Shown here in pieces: positions 1-13,014 of a stretch of 64,000 bases of DNA (the first letter of the stretch is position 1; each line of letters begins with the position of its first letter). A program made the translations under genes and the position numbers. Origin of the DNA: Epiperipatus broadwayi (taxonomy: Eukaryota; Onychophora; Udeonychophora; Euonychophora; Peripatidae); contig JAQFVV010006638.1 of the NCBI GenBank assembly GCA_028023455.1, forward strand, positions 514,707 through 578,706, written 5' to 3'. Below the pieces are notes generated by a model, which saw only the letters and a program-made list of their open reading frames with translations, was not told the origin of the DNA and did no database searches.

Positions 1-1165
1 CCTACAAAATCATTAAAAATTGAATGGGGGAGTGAATGGCCCAATAGACATTCTCCCTATTTAAATGAAGAGCTGTAGAAAGTATGCAAAGGCTGTTTGT
101 AAATTAAAGAAGGTATTTTGATAGACAAGAAAGTACTAATATCCAGCGATGGTCAAGGAAGGGTACTTGGATTTACATTAAGGTCACCTAGAAATAGTTA
201 GGACAAAAAACCTGACATACAGCTATGTATGGTGATCAGGAATAAATAAAGATCTCAAACTGTTTCTTAAAAAATGTGAAGAGTATCAAACCACAGATGA
301 TCAACTGTAAAAGAAATATGTTTCATGACTTATCCCAGAGAAAGTTTGCCCATGCTGGTCCATGGAAAAACATTATTACTTAGTAGTGGTGGATTTATAT
401 AGTTGGACTGAATACAGAGTAATAAAAATATTAGTATGTATGCAACTACCATGGAACACCAGAGATCCACACATCAGATAATGGTATTGCTTTCTGTTCA
501 GAGAAATTATATACAAATTCAAAGACTTACAAAATTGTAATAAAGGTTAATGCAACCTGTTAAAATTTTTAGACTTCCTTTGGCACATTTGGAGGCAAAT
601 CTCTCCATGGTAGAAGTGATAAGGCAATATATGATGATGCCCAGCACAATTGTGTTGCAAGTCCATCTCAAGTCTAATGTAATTGCAGAGAAAGTGATCC
701 AAAACACATAAAAAAAAGCTTAAGCAAGATACAAACAAAAATATAGATAAAACCTTATTTGTAATAGTATTCCATGAGCATTGTATGCTATTTACTGCCA
801 CTGGGAAAACCCCAGCTGAACTATTGTTTAAAGAAAATTAAGAAACAAATTGTCAATTTTGTTACCTACACGACAGAGAGTTAATGTGATAGTAATTGCA
901 AAAAAAAATTTCAAAATAGGTGACAACTTGATCACTGAATAAATTAAAAAAGAATTAAAAGAAAGCAAACATTATGGTAAATATTGCAAATCAACTGGCA
1001 AAAAATGAAATTGAAGGAGGCATAGTAATTGGGAAACATAACCAGCTAAGAAGGCAATATCTGCCAACCATAAATAATGTAAACAGTGAAGAAAAAACCT
1101 ACAACAGCATTGAAATTACAACATCACTAGTTCCGAGATCCACAAACCCAAAAAAAAATTATTGA
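1..1165 (+). pseudogene. Decayed Gypsy-type integrase / pol C-terminus
   Basis: Conceptual translation in shifting plus-strand frames gives pieces typical of a Gypsy (Ty3-like) integrase. Around 240-300 there is a KKCEEYQ-like zinc-binding tail. Around 360-410 there is a segment reading HYYLVVVDLYSWTE, the first catalytic-Asp region of the integrase core. Around 770-830 there is ATGKTPAELLF, the usual 'TG.SPAELL' block late in the core. At 974-1165 an open stretch ending in basic, Pro- and Asn-rich sequence resembles the variable pol C-terminus. Many stops and frame changes interrupt it, so it cannot be functional. The left end runs off the window, so protease and RT would lie outside it. No LTR was recognised on the right. 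Assignment to Gypsy integrase is fairly firm; the subfamily is unknown. Confidence 0.72.
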
Positions 1166-2044
1166 TGATCAAAGACCCTTCCAAAAGTGACATAGCTGAC
1201 CCAAAGTCCCTACTGAAGCATAACAAAGATGCATAATCTTACTAAGGGAACAAATGGAGTAACTTATACAGCAGGAAATATTCCACTACTTAATAATTAC
1301 TACTTAAAAGTAAGCACAACCTAGCAATAAACATAAAAAGAAATCCCTTATTAATAATTGACTGACATCAAATCTAGAGATTTGCATGTCTTAAGAGTGA
1401 AATGACATTTTCTTATGTCACACAAGTGATCACACCACATCCAAACATGAGTTCAACACACAATCTGTAGAATCACTTCCTGAACTTTAATACAAGACCA
1501 ACAATAATTAATATACATAATTTATCTAGATAGCATTTACATCCACTCAAAAAATATTGATACAAGCACATGTACTCATTCTGCTATTGTATAAGTGTCA
1601 TTTAAATGTGTAGCCCTAAAAATAATTAACAAAATGTAAATGTGATATTTGCCATGGTTGAATAAATATATTTTTTAGGTTTAACTTTTAGGAACTAATG
1701 AAAAACTTTTAATAAATCCTTTATGGATTTTATAACATTTATTCAAGTCTGTTTTAGACTAAATGTATTTCATGTGTATATAAGTAATCTGATTTTTCCC
1801 TCTAACTTAACATTAGAAATGAATAATATAAAAAAATACAAAACTACTCCAAAAAAAAACAGCATTTGAATAGAGGCAAGGGATGCTGACAATTAAACAA
1901 TTTATAAATTTTAATTAAACTTTAGATAGATTAAAATTAATGCCACTTTTACTATTATAAAAAAATTACATATTTGCACATACTTTGCCCTATTGCTCAA
2001 TAGTATGCAGATAACATATAAATTCACAAATAACATATAATAAC
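1166..2044. other. AT-rich spacer, no gene seen
   Basis: No coding frame, RNA gene or repeat boundary could be supported. The 3' LTR of the upstream Gypsy relic might lie here, but no second copy exists in the window to show it. Confidence 0.5.
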
Positions 2045-2234
2045 CACATTTCACTCTTTGTACACTTTAAAGCAAAATATTTATTAATATTACGGTTTCG
2101 ACTGTTCCTAGCAGTCTTTGTCAAATCTTATTATCTACTAAAACTTTCACTTTTCCACCATTTTCTGCTAGGAGCAGTCGAAACTGTAATATTAATAAAT
2201 ATTTTGCTTTAAAGTGTAAAAAGAGTTGAATGTG
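2045..2234. repeat. Foldback (inverted-repeat) element
   Basis: The left arm (2045-2116) and right arm (2163-2234) are near-perfect inverted copies about 70 bases long, separated by about 46 bases. The innermost parts both contain CGACTG..CTAGCAG-type sequence, so the whole unit folds into a long hairpin. The shape is that of a foldback MITE or an inverted dimer of a repeat end. On the minus strand the left arm also carries a hammerhead-like core (see 2096-2124). No target duplication was identified. Confidence 0.8.
2096..2124 (-). ncRNA. Hammerhead-ribozyme-like motif (variant core)
   Basis: Read on the minus strand: UUGACAA, one extra A, stem GACUG, loop CUAGGAA, stem CAGUC, then GAAAC. 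This is the hammerhead layout (CUGANGA, stem II, GAAA) but with U for C3 and A for G8, plus one extra base before stem II. Stem III and the cleavage site are not resolved. It lies in a foldback repeat. Activity is unproven and decay of an ordinary hammerhead is possible. Confidence 0.3.
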
Positions 2235-4318
2235 TTTTGTAACGGTAAGAATTGTATCTCCACATAACAAAATATAGAACACAGGCAAAATACACTAAAG
2301 CTGATCAAATCCGGATACTGGGATCCAGAATCCGACCAATATTCAATCCTTTCACCTCTGCTCAATGATTTAATACCCTATGGATGACATTCCTCAACAT
2401 ACACAGACATTCAATTTAACCTCAGTCCGGCAGTCACTCAGCATAAAACAAAAGGCTCGTAAATTAACTAATTGAGCACTGATTTGGTCATATATACACA
2501 CATAAGACTAAGTGGTCAATTAAAATATCAATAATTGATTATGAAATTTAATAGAATAATCTACCTATAGATATAATGATGTATGTGCAATTAAATCTAG
2601 AGTTGGATAAAATGAACTCACGGACAATAAAATATGAAAATGAGTTATAATTTTAAATATTATTAATTTAATAAAACAATAACAAATAATAAATCTAAAT
2701 ATACAAAATTATGTGATGGGAATGTGAGATATTACGCTCGTAGGCATTATATAACTAATGAGATTAATGTTACCTATCTCATTATAAGTGTTTAATAAAA
2801 TATAGTATGGTATTGGAGTTTATGCCTATATTAATATGCCAAATTTCTAGCTCTCATGTAATCTGCTAGGTCATACAGAACTTTATAGCCAAAGTTATAT
2901 AACTAACTACAATAGCGTTCCTATGGCATCTATTTATACAAAGTTAAATCGAGCATGTAATTAGGCTCAGAGATACGCAGGTTAGCATGTTAATCTAGAT
3001 TAGGATATACACTAATACCAGATAAGCATATAATATAAAAGAGAAAACTGGTTTATAATAGGTTTACCTATATACTCTATGGCATTAAAATATTAATAAA
3101 GCTCAAAGATGTGAATGGGTCATTATTCATGGGCTTCAGTCTCAAAGACTCGGTTTGCCCTAAAACTGCTCAACTTGCTACGAATAGGAACATTAGTAGT
3201 TCAGGATGTTGGATAAGCATTATGAATAATCTAAGTCCTTGTGCCCTAGTTCTAAAAGTGTGTGCTTTACCCGAACTAAAGTGGATGAGAGTGACCTCCA
3301 CCATCAACTCATCAATAATCATGCAGCAAGCAGATAATTGTACATTGCATACTTTGTAAGGACACATCCGCAACTTATACATACATAACGCAAATACGTA
3401 AAGTTATATTATCGTGCCTTAAAATTAGATAGCATCTATTTGCATATCTATACAATCCAGTTCTCAAATTTAGTATTTCAAATATACTATTTAGGGACTA
3501 AATTAATTAGTAACCTAGTTTAATATTATCACCTGCAACTCAACATATATAAATCTAAGGAGGATAAAGCATATTTGCAGGGTAATTACGAGTAAAATAT
3601 TAAAATATGCTTTGAGAATATTTCTGTGGCTAGTTCCTATGATGTGCAAGTTACATATATAAATAGTTATAATTCATAACTAGAATTAAGCAAACTACAA
3701 TTTTAACTAGATAACTGATTATTAGAATATTAATATCCAAAAATTAATCAGTAAAATAATAATATGATCTCGAAACAGCGAGTGAGGAAGAAAAATAATA
3801 ATTCAATTATTTAATATTTATTATTGCGAAGATTTGAAATTATCTTCACAGAACAATAAGCTAAAATTATATTTATAAATACTTGCGGTTTCGAGTCATT
3901 TGGCATATTAAATACATATAATATTAAAATGATAAAATCATAGAATAAATTGAATAGATTTAGAAATAGGCATAAAAGACTGCAGGAAATTATACATCTA
4001 AAATAGATTATTAGAGTTTTACATTTTAAAAGAGAATTCGAGTTTTACATTTTAAAAGAGAATTCAAGTTTTGTAATCAGGCAAGATTTAGCATTTAACA
4101 GTCTTCTTTGTAGATTTTAGTAAAGTTGTTTGGGAAAGGCAGATTTAATAAATAGATAGCTTTTAAAAGAAAGAATCAAAAGTCACTGTTTATAAACAGA
4201 GCTCTGAGAGAAAATTTACCATTCAGTTCTTTCCATTGCAGTTAATTCTGCAGCATGGGGGAGGATATTAACTTGACACTTTTGACGATGATTTAAAGTT
4301 AATAGAGATTTTCTACAG
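2235..4318. other. AT-rich unique-looking stretch, no gene seen
   Basis: Base composition is strongly AT with scattered short open frames of 60-80 codons that show no family resemblance. A 26-base tandem pair occurs at 4014-4065 and is listed separately. No element ends or RNA genes were recognised. Confidence 0.5.
4014..4065. repeat. 26-bp tandem duplication
   Basis: Two exact copies of a 26-base unit (4014-4039 and 4040-4065) ending in GAGAATTC, followed by a degenerate partial third copy. Confidence 0.85.
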
Positions 4319-4418
4319 GCTGCTTTGCTGGTTATGGCATTAGATTTCATTGGACCAAAGTTCTCCATCCCCGGTCAAGGAGAGGGTGTTATCGACGTTC
4401 TATTTGACCATTTTGAAG
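4319..4418 (+). CDS. Candidate internal exon of an unknown host gene
   Basis: A 100-base segment less AT-rich than its surroundings is preceded by a T-rich tract ending in TTTCTACAG and followed by GGTAAAA, so it has plausible acceptor and donor sites. In one frame it encodes about 33 residues including ALDFIGPKF and GQGEGVIDVLFDHFEG, with no stop. The same frame continues open past the donor to 4552 but becomes hydrophobic and less protein-like. I do not recognise the family. No matching second exon was found nearby. It could equally be a chance open stretch or an unrecognised transposon fragment. Confidence 0.28.
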
Positions 4419-6539
<2,121 letters not shown>

Positions 6540-6577
6540 CTACAACCATTAAATGTCTGTATTTTTAAATTATATAA

Positions 6578-6648
6578 TAATAATTCAAACAAATATATTT
6601 AACACAGTATTCAAAATACTGTGTTAAATATATTTGTTTGAATTATTA
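6578..6648. repeat. Perfect 34-bp palindrome between TA tracts
   Basis: Arms 6578-6611 and 6615-6648 are exact reverse complements with a 3-base CAA loop. It is flanked on both sides by long TA repeats. Just upstream is AATGTCTGTATT, a string that also occurs on the minus strand near 43415 next to another large inverted repeat. Confidence 0.9.
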
Positions 6649-6669
6649 ATATATATATATATATATAAA

Positions 6670-6728
<59 letters not shown>
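6649..6728. repeat. (TA)n microsatellite with one interruption
   Basis: TA alternation broken once by AAAATATAAT near 6668-6677. Confidence 0.95.
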
Positions 6729-6733
<5 letters not shown>

Positions 6734-6839
6734 ACACATATATAATAAAAATATTATCCTAGTCTGATGTATCAGAAAAATATTCTCACATGCTATACAA
6801 CTAAATATATAATTTAAATACAAGTATATTGTCTATACT

Positions 6840-7345
6840 GAGCTTAATGTAATTAAAAGAGATTTAAACTCAGATTTTCAAGCTCCCTACATGACCACAT
6901 ACATGTAAAAAAGTGAAATGATCTCTAATATATGCAAAATTTTCACACTTTTATGGAACACTCAAAGCCCTTGTTGATACCAATATTATAGTCATATCCA
7001 TGTTGACTTTAATTCATTCTGACCCCTCATGCATAGGGCCTTAATATGTCCATTTAAATATACAGAAGAGGAAAGGATAGAATACAGGCTAAATATGTAA
7101 TATTTAAATACAAGTATATTGTCTATACTGAACTTCATCTAATTAGAAGAATTTGAACTCAGACTTCCACCACTCATCAGTTGTTTCACACATATGTGGG
7201 AAATAATGATCTGAACCAACTAATGAGTGCTGGTTCAGGACAAAATAAGATATTGGAGATATTTATCTTTTTTACATGTATCTTATGTGTATCAGTGGTA
7301 CAAGATGGAAAAGATAGGTTTATGGAGCTTGAAAGTGTGAGTTGA
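6840..7345. repeat. Dispersed repeat, two partial copies in opposite orientation
   Basis: 6840-7160 matches the minus-orientation copies near 9060-9690 and 32600-33010, sharing CATGACCACAT, TGACCCCTCA and ATACAGAAGAGG blocks. From about 7170 to 7345 the opposite orientation appears, with ACCAACTAATGAGTGCTGG as in 9695-10050. The family has a B-box-like GAGTTCAAAT-type segment, so a tRNA-derived SINE origin is possible but unproven. No coding capacity. Confidence 0.6.
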
Positions 7346-7351
7346 AATAAT

Positions 7352-7353
<2 letters not shown>

Positions 7354-7413
<60 letters not shown>
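7354..7413. repeat. (TA)n microsatellite
   Basis: About 60 bases of TA inside a dispersed-repeat region; a short sequence around it (GTGAGTTGAAATAATTAAA) is duplicated on both sides. Confidence 0.95.
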
Positions 7414-7419
<6 letters not shown>

Positions 7420-7439
7420 GTGAGTTGAAATAATTAAAT

Positions 7440-8257
7440 ATATATATATATATAATTTATAAGGGACTTAAATGTCTAACTTTTATTAACTATTTTAATC
7501 TACCTTTCTTGCTGACACATATAATTATTTATACCTTATTATTACTACCATATATAAATATCCATTTCACATTGAATGCAACTTTAGCCTTGAAATCATG
7601 ATGAAAAACAATAAATAAATAAAACTTAAAAATTAAGTTCCAATAAGTAATATTAATATATAAAAATAAAATAAATTTTAAAAAATAATAATAATGATGA
7701 TGATGGTGATAATAATAATAATAAATTCGTTTATATCTAAGTATATCTGTATTTATACACATCAAATGTCTTAACACAGATTTAATAATTAGTAAGCTTA
7801 CAATCTGGATTCTTTTTCAAAACTATAGATTTATCTTGTGAATAATAATAGTTATGTAGTATTTCTTTATGGCACTTCTTGCTTCTTTATCCATCATCTT
7901 GATATTAATCTTCAACATTAGATCTTTGAATCATTTATACTGTATGCTGTTTTATTTTAACAAGCTAAGACAACTTTTGAATGATGGGAAGAAACCTATA
8001 TCAGACAGAATGCTGACTTCACCATCATCATCATTTTTGGACTACTAATTATGAGGCATGTCATGAAAACATTTTACTGTTGAAAACTTATTTTAGAAAT
8101 ATGAATACTACATTTCTGCATTTACTCGGCATATATTATTGAAAGTCATTTTTATGTTTAAAAAAGAAGAGGTTTTCATTAAATTAGTACTAAAAACAAC
8201 TTTCTAGCTACATAACTTCATTATTTAAATAGATATTATACCCTATATATTATATAT
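7440..8257. other. AT-rich spacer, AAT-rich patch
   Basis: Contains an (AAT)n-like run near 7684-7727. No gene or element boundary recognised. Confidence 0.5.
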
Positions 8258-8772
8258 ATAGACACAGGTATATAATAAGCTTGTGTATTTCAGTTATTAC
8301 ACAGTAATATCTGCCCATCCCTTATATATGTATTAAATAAATTATGTCCTGTACATGAGGGATCAGATTGATCTTAGGTCAACATAGGTGTGACAAGAAT
8401 ATCAGCCTCAGGGTGGCCTATGAGGTTTCCATCATCAGATTTTCAATTGAATGGACGGTTGAGTTGGAGTGTGGAGTAGTTGAACCCTGTTCATTAAAGT
8501 ATGAGGATTGGCTATCTTAATATATATATATCTGAGCACTTATAGCATATATATGTAGAGATGGTAATCTGGACCAACTGATGATTGCTGGTTTAGCATG
8601 AAATACGTAATATTGGTGATTATTTATCTTTTCAACATAAATGTGTTCAAGTGTATCAGTGTTATGAGATAGTGTGGAGAGTGGTGGGTTGTGTGAAAGT
8701 CTGTGCTCATATACCTTATATATTACAAATATAGACATAGGTATATAATAAGCTTTGGTATTTCAGTTATTA
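8258..8772 (+). repeat. Dispersed repeat copy bounded by direct repeats
   Basis: The central part matches 24165-24490 in reverse orientation and 9695-10050 in direct orientation. Its ends share a direct repeat of about 43 bases (8258-8300 and 8730-8772) containing GGTATATAATAAGCTT, so it may be a tandem unit or an insertion flanked by a long duplication. Confidence 0.6.
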
Positions 8773-9059
8773 AATAGTTATTGTACAGCTATAATAATTT
8801 GGTATTCTTGGACCTGTTTCTTTTCTTTTCTAATACAACTTTTGCCCTGAATTATAATTATATTCAGACAATGATGATATAAATATCTAATAAAGGTATA
8901 CGAATGTGAATAAATTGCTCGATTTACACCAGTCTTAATAACTTTCTGATGCTTGACAAAAATATATTTTTTGGTCCATAATTTGATAAATGCTAATAAC
9001 TTTTCTTTTAGTTTATTTTTAAAAAAATTATCTGATAATCTATTAATTATAGAACTTAA

Positions 9060-9690
9060 TTATATATGTTAAAGTTAATTAGAAGAACTTAAACTCACAC
9101 TTTCAAGTTCCCTATAGCTATCCACTCTAACTTATACAACTGATACACATGACCACATACATGTGAATAAGATAAATGATCTCCAATATACATATTTTGT
9201 GCTGAACAATCATTCATCACTTTATCCAGATCACCATTTCCCACACATATATACAATCAGTGCTCAGTTTATATTAAGATAATAAATCTTCAAACTTTAA
9301 TGGATAAGCTTTAATCTTCTCCACCCTTCAACTCTTTAGCCATCCATATCATTGAAAATCCAAGAATGGAACATTCAAAGTCCTTGCTGATGCCAATATT
9401 ATTGTCATACCATGTTGACTTTAAGTCAGTCTGACCCCTCACATATAGGAGTTTAATATGTCCAGTTAAATATACAGAAGAGGGATGGGCAGAATTCAGG
9501 CTAAATATATACTATTTAAATACATATATATTGTCTATATTAAACTTAAAGTAGTTAGAAAGACTTGAACTTGAACTTTCAAGCTCCCTACAGCTATGCA
9601 CTCTATCTTATACAACTGATACACATGACCACGTACATGTGAATAAGATAAATGATCTCCAATATATAAATTTGATGCTGAAATCATGCT
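9060..9690 (-). repeat. Dispersed repeat copies, minus orientation
   Basis: Two head-to-tail partial copies. Each contains AACTGATACACATGACCAC, ATGTGAATAAGATAAATGA and the TGACCCCTCA block. Sequence resembling a degenerate tRNA B box (TTCAAGTTC on one strand) is present. Confidence 0.6.
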
Positions 9691-9694
9691 TGAA

Positions 9695-10050
9695 ACTTTG
9701 AGCTCAAGTTCTTCTAATTACATTAAGCTTAGTATAGACAATATACATGTTTTAAATATTATATATTCAGCCTATATTCTGCATATCCCTCTTCTGTATA
9801 TTTAAATGGTCATATTAAGGTTACTATATGTGAGGGGTCAGAGTGACTTAAAGTCAATATGGATATGACAATAATATTGACATCAACAAGGGCTTTGAGT
9901 GTTCCATCCTTGGATTTTCAATGATATGGATGGCTGAAGAGTTGGATGGGGAAAACATTAAAGTTTGTCCATTCAAGTTTGAAGATTTGCTATCTTATAT
10001 ATATATGGGAGATGATGATCTGGACCAACTGATGAGTGCTGGTTCAGGTG
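9695..10050 (+). repeat. Dispersed repeat copy, plus orientation
   Basis: Inverted relative to the adjacent 9060-9690 copies, so together they form a large imperfect inverted repeat. Ends with GATCTGGACCAACTGATGAG, shared with 7205-7230 and 8570-8590. Confidence 0.6.
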
Positions 10051-10222
10051 TAACATACAATGGCCACTGGCTTGCATTACTAACATTGAATTCTCCTATT
10101 ACAGACTGACTAAGCAATATTGCTGCAATTATAGATTCTCTACTCTATTACTAGATTTTAAAATTATTTGTGTATACTTAGGTTCAAAATGGTGACTGTG
10201 CCAACTTTTGTTGTATATATAC

Positions 10223-11903
10223 ATATGAAGAATTGAATGTGGTGTTTCTTTTTATTTATATATAATACGGATTCTTAAATTCAAATCATCCACCTTCCAT
10301 TATTGCAAGCAAAGAGAACATATGGACATAAACGAATTCATATCCATACTTGACCAAACCTGGAACAAAATGGATATTGCCCCAGGTTATCTTTCCTGGT
10401 CAAATGTCTCTCGACTGCTGTAATTATTAAAGAATTACAGCACTTGGATAAATTATAAATTTAATGGGACCAGAAATGCCATACAACTAGCCTCACGTGT
10501 TACTTAGTACTCAAAATGGAATGATAATTCTAATCCAAAACTGTCCGGGCATATTAACTATTTGAAATGGTGAAGAAACAAGACAAAACAGACAAAATAA
10601 TTAAGGAACATTTAATATAATAAATAAATAACAAAAAAGAAATCAATTAAAATATTTACATACAATAAAAAAAATCATTTAGATATAAATGCTATGATTA
10701 AGTGTATGAGTTAAATCCTATAAATGATTATAATTTATTACAATAAATTATCCATTTACAGTCACCATTCCCAGAATTAGAAAGAATCTAATTAGTGTCA
10801 ATCTCATTAATATCTAGAATTTGCAATTGCTTTAAATCAAAAGTATGTGCACCTGTGTTCTATATAGATGTGTTATGTAATTTACTTAGGTTTTTCTTTT
10901 CCAACATGAGTGAATGTCCTGTTGACCATCATGTGGAATTATATAGGTGCGTTATGTAATTTACCTAAGTTTTTCTTCTCCGATATGAGTAAATGTCCTG
11001 TTGACCGTCATGTGTAATTCCTCCATTTCTTTAGCAGAGATGGCAGCTCTTAGGCTTGGATTTGGTTTGTGAAATCTCTTCTTATGTCTATAGTGACTTC
11101 TCTGTACTAATACATCAAGGGCATGGCAGGCATATCATCAGGCAGGCACTACACCAGCAGTTGTTACATGGCAAGGTGACCGTATGAGACAGTGGGTCTG
11201 AATTGGCCAGCGATCATAATGGCCCTTCACCACACATCCTTGAAGCTTCAGTTATGTTGTAGATTATTTTCATATTTGTACAATGTTCAGTATTCTATGT
11301 CAAGGTCCTTATACTCAGCTTTCTGGCTTTTTTTCTTTGCAAAATTTTAAAGGATTTTTATGTCTGCTTTCTATTATATTCTAATCTGCTTCTTATCAGA
11401 GCAGTGTTCTTACTGAAGTCTCTACGTGAACTGTCCTAATTAATTCATTAATGTCTTTTTTCAAATTCTTTCATTATCTTGATCTTTTTGTTTGTAGCTT
11501 TTCTTTTGCACCTTTCACTTTACGATGCCTTCAACAGTCTATACAAATTTACTTTTTCATACAATTTTGTAGCAATATTTTACATTTATTTATTATTTAT
11601 TTTCTTTTTTTTTTTAATAAAATTATTTTCATTTGACATGCATTAAACATTGCTCTCTTTATACATACTTTCACACATGCAGTTCGTTTTTGTCAAAATG
11701 TGTACCTTTTTAGAATAGATCTTTATCTTTTGACACATTTTAAATTCTATTTCTAATCTTATTTAAACTGCTCAATTTTTACTTTTTTTATAAATCATTT
11801 TAAGTTCCTATTTCATTTATATTTCCTTTCTCACTGTTGATTTTAAATCAAATATACGATTTCAATATTTTCTAACTTTACTTCTTATATTTTTCAAAAT
11901 ATA
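10223..11903 (-). repeat. E2 left LTR (3' LTR)
   Basis: Direct copy of 15484-17057. It contains a local tandem duplication (about 10862-10945 and 10947-11015, both with TGTAATTTAC..AGTTTTTCTT and GAGT.AATGTCCTGTTGACC) that the right LTR has only once, which explains its greater length. The outer end abuts a TA-rich patch (GTATATATACATATG). Confidence 0.85.
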
Positions 11904-13014
11904 AACTTTGTAGGGTAAAAGATAAGAATCTTGTTCGATTCTATTTCCCTTTATTTTATTTCATTATGGTAATTAATTATGACATTTTCTTTAGTTTAAT
12001 TCTTTTATTTATTTGTTTTTTTTTTCTAATTCGAAAAGAAAACTACAATATTTAATATTGTTTAATATTAAATATATACATGTGTGATCGCAGTATGTGC
12101 GATCATCAAATTACACTGTTCCCTCCTTCAAATTTTTATTTTTTAAATTTAATGGATTGAAAGCTAGGCACTCTTAACTTAACTATTGCTATTATGCTCC
12201 TCTGATATCAATGTACTCCTAATCTTGGTTAAGTGATGATGAGAATATTCCTAGAGAGATGACTAGGCAAATTACATTCCTTTTTTTAATGATCGAATCA
12301 GCATTATCAAACCATTTTAATCAAGCTTATACACACAATACACGAGTTGACTTCTGCCCCTAAATATATATACAGGTTCGAGTCCACAGGATATCTCTGT
12401 GACCTGATTAAACCTGTTCATACCCCACATTTCACAACTTATTTCCCTCTAAGTGACAACTCTGATCACTATACTGAGGTATGTTTGATGACTGGCATTT
12501 CTTACCCAGCTCATCCATGAGCTCAGAATATTTACTGACAACTCATTATATAAGGGGTTCTTTCCCCATACATTGGTTTATATTTTACTGACTCGCAATA
12601 TTTATCAAATATCTAACTGGAAATTTCAATCCAGTGAGTCTTTATATGAGAAGAGGATTTCTGTCCCTGTCTTCCCTATCTAATAACATCTGATTCACCG
12701 CAGAACTCATGCATGAATATATAACAGAGATGGCTTACCATATACTGCTGATATCCCTACTAAAATATCTATCCCTACATACCTTCTGCCTCTATCTACA
12801 ATCTCATTCACTACTCTCTCTAAATGATGGTTTGTCTCAATTTGGGTAAAGTATTCCTTGCAACCTGTTTGGCTCTTTACTGGCTCATTCTTCCCTTATA
12901 ATTATTATTATTATTATTTTATTATCATAAGTACATTTTTCATTAATCTTAATCCAGTCCATTTCCAATATTGTACCAGTGGATCAACCCTTTTTTTATA
13001 ATTGTAATTATGTT
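11904..13014 (-). other. E2 interior downstream of gag, no pol
   Basis: In the element's own direction this is where pol would follow gag. I see no RT (FADD/YVDD-type), RNase H, protease or integrase motif. A perfect tRNA B-box consensus (GGTTCGAGTCC) lies on the plus strand near 12376-12386 without a clear A box. No good polypurine tract is visible next to the 3' LTR. Confidence 0.55.

Noticed and set aside
3111-3382. Overlapping open frames on both strands
   Set aside because: 70-82 codons, no family resemblance and composition typical of chance frames.
6611-6823. Minus-strand open frame rich in Ile-Tyr
   Set aside because: It is a translation of (TA)n. The same applies to 18485-18667 and to the end of 42798-43169.
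12376-12386. tRNA gene from a perfect B box
   Set aside because: No A box or acceptor pairing at the right distance.
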